Positions 62,367 through 64,000 of a DNA stretch of 64,000 nt are shown here, in pieces. The stretch comes from Enoplolaimus lenunculus. Lineage: Eukaryota; Nematoda; Enoplea; Enoplida; Thoracostomopsidae. The stretch spans positions 62,001-126,000 of the forward strand of contig JASANG010001053.1 in NCBI GenBank assembly GCA_030248215.1, given 5' to 3'. The notes below the pieces were generated by a model. It was not told the origin of the DNA, did not search any database, and saw only the letters and a program-made list of their open reading frames with translations. The position numbers and the translations under genes were made by a program. Every line of letters starts with the position of its first letter. The stretch's first letter is position 1.

Positions 62367-62986
62367 TTAAACATATTTAATAAAATCCACCGAAGTTGAT
62401 CCAATACTTGTTGTTCCCGTACGTCGAGGTGACGCTTGCTGGCTTTGGCCACTCTGGTCTGACTGTGGGGTATTAGACTGACGTTGTATGGCTCCAGACA
62501 TCTGAGCGTCCCTTGCTATTTCATTAGAGCGCCGTCTTTCGGGCACTACATTCCTACCATCAACTACGCTTACTGCTTCGGTCAATCCAGGCTGCCCCGA
62601 AGACGCAATCAACGCACTGATCGGCGACTCAACATGAGCAGCTGAAAACCGTGCTGCTTCGAGGTTACTTGTCACACTTGAGCTTAAACCGGGCATGATA
62701 GATCTGGTGGTTCGCGTACGTGTGCCATCTACTACTGATGTACAAATATCCGAGCATACAGGTGCACTACTGGCAGGAATAGCCGTTGTACGACCTACCG
62801 TATGGGTCTCGACTGCCCCAGCTGACTGAACAACGGCTCTAGCGGCCGTCGCACCTTCTGTAACTGATGTTGAACCACTCGTCACAGGTGTGGTTAAATT
62901 TTGTCCGCTTCCCGATAATGAACTTGTCATTGGACTTTGCATTGATCTAATCGCACCGTGACGTCTGGGAAGATGTTCTTGAAAGC
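62367..62986 (-). CDS. Terminal coding exon of an unidentified Ser/Thr-rich protein (partial gene)
   Basis: An acceptor (ATATTCAG) precedes 62986, and the frame stays open to a TAA at 62367-62369, about 206 residues. It opens FQEHLPRRHGAIRSMQSP, then is rich in Ser, Thr, Gly, Ala and Gln, with a basic stretch (VVPERRRSNEIARDAQ) and a Gln/Ser-rich end (QSNTPQSDQSGQSQQ), finishing STSVDFIKYV. No domain is recognised. An unbroken frame of this length in AT-rich DNA, plus the acceptor, argues for a real exon. Upstream exons should lie past the right edge, beyond the repeat that starts near 63330. It could also be an internal ATG-started gene at 62942, but the frame continues upstream to the acceptor. 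Confidence 0.6.
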
Positions 62987-63329
62987 CTGAATATTACATG
63001 TAATATTTTTATGGGATAGTTAGTCACGATTTACGATAGAACCTACTGCTTCGGAGCTTATTAAAGGCAGAGAGGACCAGAAGGTGGAAGTCGGGAATCT
63101 CACAACATTCGTCAGACACGCAAACGTTCAAACTCGCGTAACGAGCGTTTACTGCAGAAACAAATAACACGAGATAAAAACATAACAAGCACGAACCAGT
63201 TCGAAATTGTAGCTTAACTAAAACGAATAAGCAAGTAGCTAACATTTTATAATAATACACTATGCACGAAGAATGACCAAAACAGAATGTCCTTATTAGA
63301 TTCAGACATTTTGTTTATTTCAATTATTG

Positions 63330-64000
63330 AGCGAAGCGAAGCTCGGAGTTTCGCGAAGCGTTTTATGTTTTGTACTTGGGGGTCGAAAGGTGGATGTCCG
63401 TCCGTCCGTCTGTCCGTCCGAAAAAAATCTCAGGAACCGCTGAACCGACTTTAATAAACTTTTTTTGTTTGAAAGCCAATTATCCTGGGGTGTTAACCTC
63501 GCATTGGGATTTTAAAATTGCAAGCCGTTTAGTAGCTACAGGGTAATTTGCATAATTAATTAAGCCTAAATTAGGACTTTCCACAATATTTCACTAATTA
63601 TTACTGTTAGAAGCAATCTAATTTCAGCATTAAAGGGTTTTTGGGTGCGAGGAATCTGCGTAGACTGTTTACAAACCTCCAAAACCGATACTTGAGCAGC
63701 TAGTTAATAGATAATTTGCATATTAGCATAGTTCATTAGCCTAAATTAGGACTTTTTACAATATTTCACTAATTATTATGGTTAAAACCAATATAATTTC
63801 AGCAGTAAAGGGTTTCTAGGTGCCATAAATTTGAATAAATTGTTTACAAACATCCAAAACCGATAATTAAATAGTTAGCTAATATCTAATTTGCATATTA
63901 GCTTAATTGACAAGACAAAATTAGGACTTTTTAAATTATTTCAATAGTCCTTAGGGTTTACTGAAGGTTTTTTGGTGCGAGGAATCTGAATAAATTGTTT
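63330..64000. mobile_element. GAGCGAAGC family, 176-bp monomers (copy 3, runs off the edge)
   Basis: It opens ATTGAGCGAAGCGAAGCTCG, then GTCCGTCCGTCTGTCCGTCC and at least three monomers starting near 63565, 63741 and 63912. The right end is outside the window. Confidence 0.7.

Overview
The window is eukaryotic nuclear DNA from an invertebrate animal. The evidence is spliced genes of animal type (GT-AG introns of a few hundred bases to several kilobases, one GC-AG intron, AATAAA signals), an AT-rich background, and many short DNA transposons with target-site duplications (TSDs). The species cannot be told from the sequence.

Four protein genes can be supported; three are complete and were rebuilt exon by exon with matching splice phases. 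(1) Minus strand, 15643 to 3674: a FERM-domain protein with a FERM-adjacent segment, closest to the FARP/FRMD7 group. It has ten coding exons and 1525 residues; the last exon alone encodes a low-complexity tail of about 1160 residues. (2) Plus strand, 29875 to 45711: prolyl oligopeptidase (PREP), 20 exons, 713 residues, catalytic triad intact. (3) Minus strand, 56232 to 47442: a BtpA-family TIM-barrel protein, six exons, 297 residues. (4) Minus strand, 62986 to 62367: the last coding exon of a Ser/Thr-rich protein whose other exons lie beyond the right edge; not identified. PREP and the BtpA gene converge; the FERM gene and PREP diverge across 14 kb of repeats. The four genes share no evident pathway.

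The rest is repeat-rich. Recurrent families are: (a) hAT-like MITEs starting CAGGGTGCAACCGG, about 360-440 bp with 8-bp TSDs, at least seven copies; (b) hAT-like foldback elements starting GGCCCATGTATAGAAC that carry different tandem repeats in their cores (an 81-bp repeat or a TTAGGC repeat); (c) a CTGGCTTCTC...GAGAAGCCAG family with G-rich hairpins and apparent 5-bp TSDs; (d) a family with a ~176-bp internal monomer and GAGCGAAGC inverted ends; (e) a 10-bp minisatellite (GGGACAGWTG) enclosed by inverted repeats; (f) a foldback element with four ACCCATATGGGT palindromes; (g) two larger hAT elements with exact 8-bp TSDs; (h) tRNA-related sequences; and (i) a broken Ty3-type retroelement fossil around 24.4-26.1 kb.

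Layout: 1-3.6 kb repeats; 3.7-15.6 kb FERM gene; 15.6-29.9 kb repeats, minisatellite, retroelement fossil and tRNA-like repeats; 29.9-45.7 kb PREP, with a repeat-filled 5' half; 45.7-47.4 kb spacer with a tRNA-like sequence; 47.4-56.2 kb BtpA gene, with transposons in its introns; 56.2-62.4 kb repeats; 62.4-63.0 kb terminal exon of an unknown gene; 63.3-64 kb monomer repeat running off the edge.
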